From contig CAXXGM010000006.1 in assembly GCA_963677325.2 (NCBI GenBank), positions 124,001 through 188,000 on the forward strand: a stretch of 64,000 bases of DNA, written 5' to 3'. This document shows positions 62,947 to 64,000 of the stretch, piece after piece. A program made the position numbers and the translations under genes. Each line of letters begins with the position of its first letter. The first letter of the stretch is position 1. This stretch comes from G963677325 sp963677325. Its GTDB lineage: Bacteria; Bacteroidota; Bacteroidia; Bacteroidales; Prolixibacteraceae. The notes beneath the pieces were generated by a model that made no database searches, had not been told where the DNA came from, and saw only the letters and a program-made list of their open reading frames with translations.

Positions 62947-63815
62947 CTTGTTCTCAACTGAGCCACAATTTTACAAACCTGCACCGCTTCTTTAACATCA
63001 TGAACTCTCAGGATATCGGCATTACCAAGTAATGCGAGTGTATTTAATACAGTTGTTCCGTTTAAAGCCTCCTCTGGTTTTATCCCCAATGTTTTCCAAA
63101 CCATCCCTTTCCGTGAAACGCCTGCCAATACAGGCAGTTTAAAGACTTTGAAAGAGTCCAGCCGATTCATCAGTTCATAGTTATGACTGGTTAATTTGCC
63201 AAAACCAAAACCCGGATCAATAATAATATCATTAACTCCCAATAGTTTTAATTTCTGTACCCGTTGAGACAAAAATAAAATCACCTCATTCACCACGTCA
63301 TTGTACGAAGGATCTTTCTGCATATTATCAGGCGTTCCCTGTATGTGCATTAAAACATAAGGAACTTTTAGACCGCCAACCACTTCGAACATCTTTTCGT
63401 CCATCGTTCCCCCAGAAATATCATTTATGATGCATGGACCAAATTCATTGACCATAATTTTGGCCACTTCAGAGCGGTAAGTATCCAGAGATAAATGCAT
63501 CTGAGGAAAATTCTTTCGGATGGCTTTAAATGCAGGTTTTAACCGGACCAGTTCTTCCTCTATTGACACTTCTATCGAGCCGGGTCTGGTTGAAATTGCT
63601 CCAACATCAATTATTTCACCTCCCCCGGATATAATTTCTTCAGCCCTGTCGAGAATCGCCTTTTCTGTGATGTATTTCCCTCCATCATAAAAAGAATCCG
63701 GAGTTACATTCAAAATTCCCATCACCACCGGAAATGTCAAATCAATTAATCCCCCCGAAAGATTGATGTATTTCTTTTTATTAAAATAACTCTGATCTGC
63801 CTGATTGATTAACAT
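62922..63815 (-). CDS. folP: Dihydropteroate synthase
   Basis: DHPS joins pterin pyrophosphate and p-aminobenzoate in folate synthesis and is the sulfonamide target. The 297-residue TIM barrel shows PVVMGILNVTPDSFYDGGKY, GEIIDVGAISTRPGS, LSLDTYRSEVA, NDISGG, and IIDPGFGFGKL. The start ATG gives a slightly long N-terminus (about 25 residues before FPVVMGILN), as in other members. The C-terminus SLKAKG runs into a heptamer repeat. It is the first gene before cdaA. Confidence 0.96.
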   Translation of the reverse strand: MLINQADQSYFNKKKYINLSGGLIDLTFPVVMGILNVTPDSFYDGGKYITEKAILDRAEEIISGGGEIIDVGAISTRPGSIEVSIEEELVRLKPAFKAIRKNFPQMHLSLDTYRSEVAKIMVNEFGPCIINDISGGTMDEKMFEVVGGLKVPYVLMHIQGTPDNMQKDPSYNDVVNEVILFLSQRVQKLKLLGVNDIIIDPGFGFGKLTSHNYELMNRLDSFKVFKLPVLAGVSRKGMVWKTLGIKPEEALNGTTVLNTLALLGNADILRVHDVKEAVQVCKIVAQLRTSLSLKAKG

Positions 63816-63965
63816 TTCCGGTTTTTTTATGAAAATCTTTCTGACTCCGCATCTTCTTCAATGCAATCAGAAAATTTTTTCTCTGCTAAGTAATAAGAAT
63901 AAATTGATGTCGTATTTTTAATCTCTTTCTTATTTAACAATAATACACCTAAATTTCACATGGAC

Positions 63966-64000
63966 TCTCCTCGTATTAAGTCCGTATTTGGTTCGTACCA
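63966..64000. repeat. 11-bp-period repeat (TCCGTAT/TTCGTAC), cut by the window end
   Basis: Units TCTCCTCGTAT, TAAGTCCGTAT and TTGGTTCGTAC follow in exact register and continue to the window edge with CA. Same family as 53736-53768 and 5436-5468. Confidence 0.55.

Overview
The window is a 64 kb stretch of a Bacteroidota chromosome, most likely class Bacteroidia; I cannot go lower from sequence alone. Evidence: Bacteroidota promoter words of the TAnnTTTG type lie in front of many genes. Characteristic families are present, including an OmpA/PD40 protein, an OstA-like protein, a GIN-domain protein, a DUF2795 protein, ORF6N, CarboxypepD_reg-like domains and DUF1080. The block coaX - outer membrane protein - lptC - CNNM hemolysin - ppiD is an order I recall from this phylum. 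I see no rRNA, tRNA, CRISPR array, phage or complete insertion sequence.

Layout. 0-12 kb: a methyltransferase, a Mn-type Nramp transporter, an OmpA/PD40 envelope protein, class II fructose-bisphosphate aldolase, a PQQ-type propeller, a cysteine-less thioredoxin-fold lipoprotein, and a Mg-type pair (PRC-MgtE_N-CBS protein plus Nramp-related transporter) behind a strongly structured leader RNA. 12-19 kb: ORF6N protein, recG, a cold-shock protein, a PAS histidine kinase, a methyltransferase-like protein and repeat-rich spacers. 19-32 kb: a two-gene outer-membrane unit, a YtrA-type GntR/ABC operon, a five-gene tripartite efflux operon with two adaptors, a corrinoid adenosyltransferase and a DUF2795 protein. 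32-47 kb: envelope biogenesis (OstA-like, SurA-like, lptC, ppiD, a barrel), guaB, a LOTUS mini-protein, NAD synthesis (nadB, nadC) and coaX. 47-54 kb: prfB with a programmed frameshift, recX, kup, serS, rpmA, rplU. 54-64 kb: a saccharide/ester hydrolase group (esterase, DUF1080, GH78 rhamnosidase, CocE), then cdaA and folP.

Sequence quality. Between 40.2 and 45.9 kb five genes (nadC, coaX, barrel protein, CNNM hemolysin, ppiD) carry nine single-base indels, mostly in homopolymers. Correcting them restores full-length proteins whose lengths divide exactly by three. This looks like local base-calling error, not gene decay.

Most unusual content: (1) intergenic arrays with an 11-bp period (five loci), the largest having dyad symmetry; (2) heptamer (CCTWWAG) arrays that sit on or next to the stop codons of four minus-strand genes; (3) two nested-palindrome elements and two paired GTAGAGACAAGGC palindromes; (4) a 220-bp inverted-repeat element; (5) the leader RNA that buries the ribosome-binding site and AUG of the magnesium operon.
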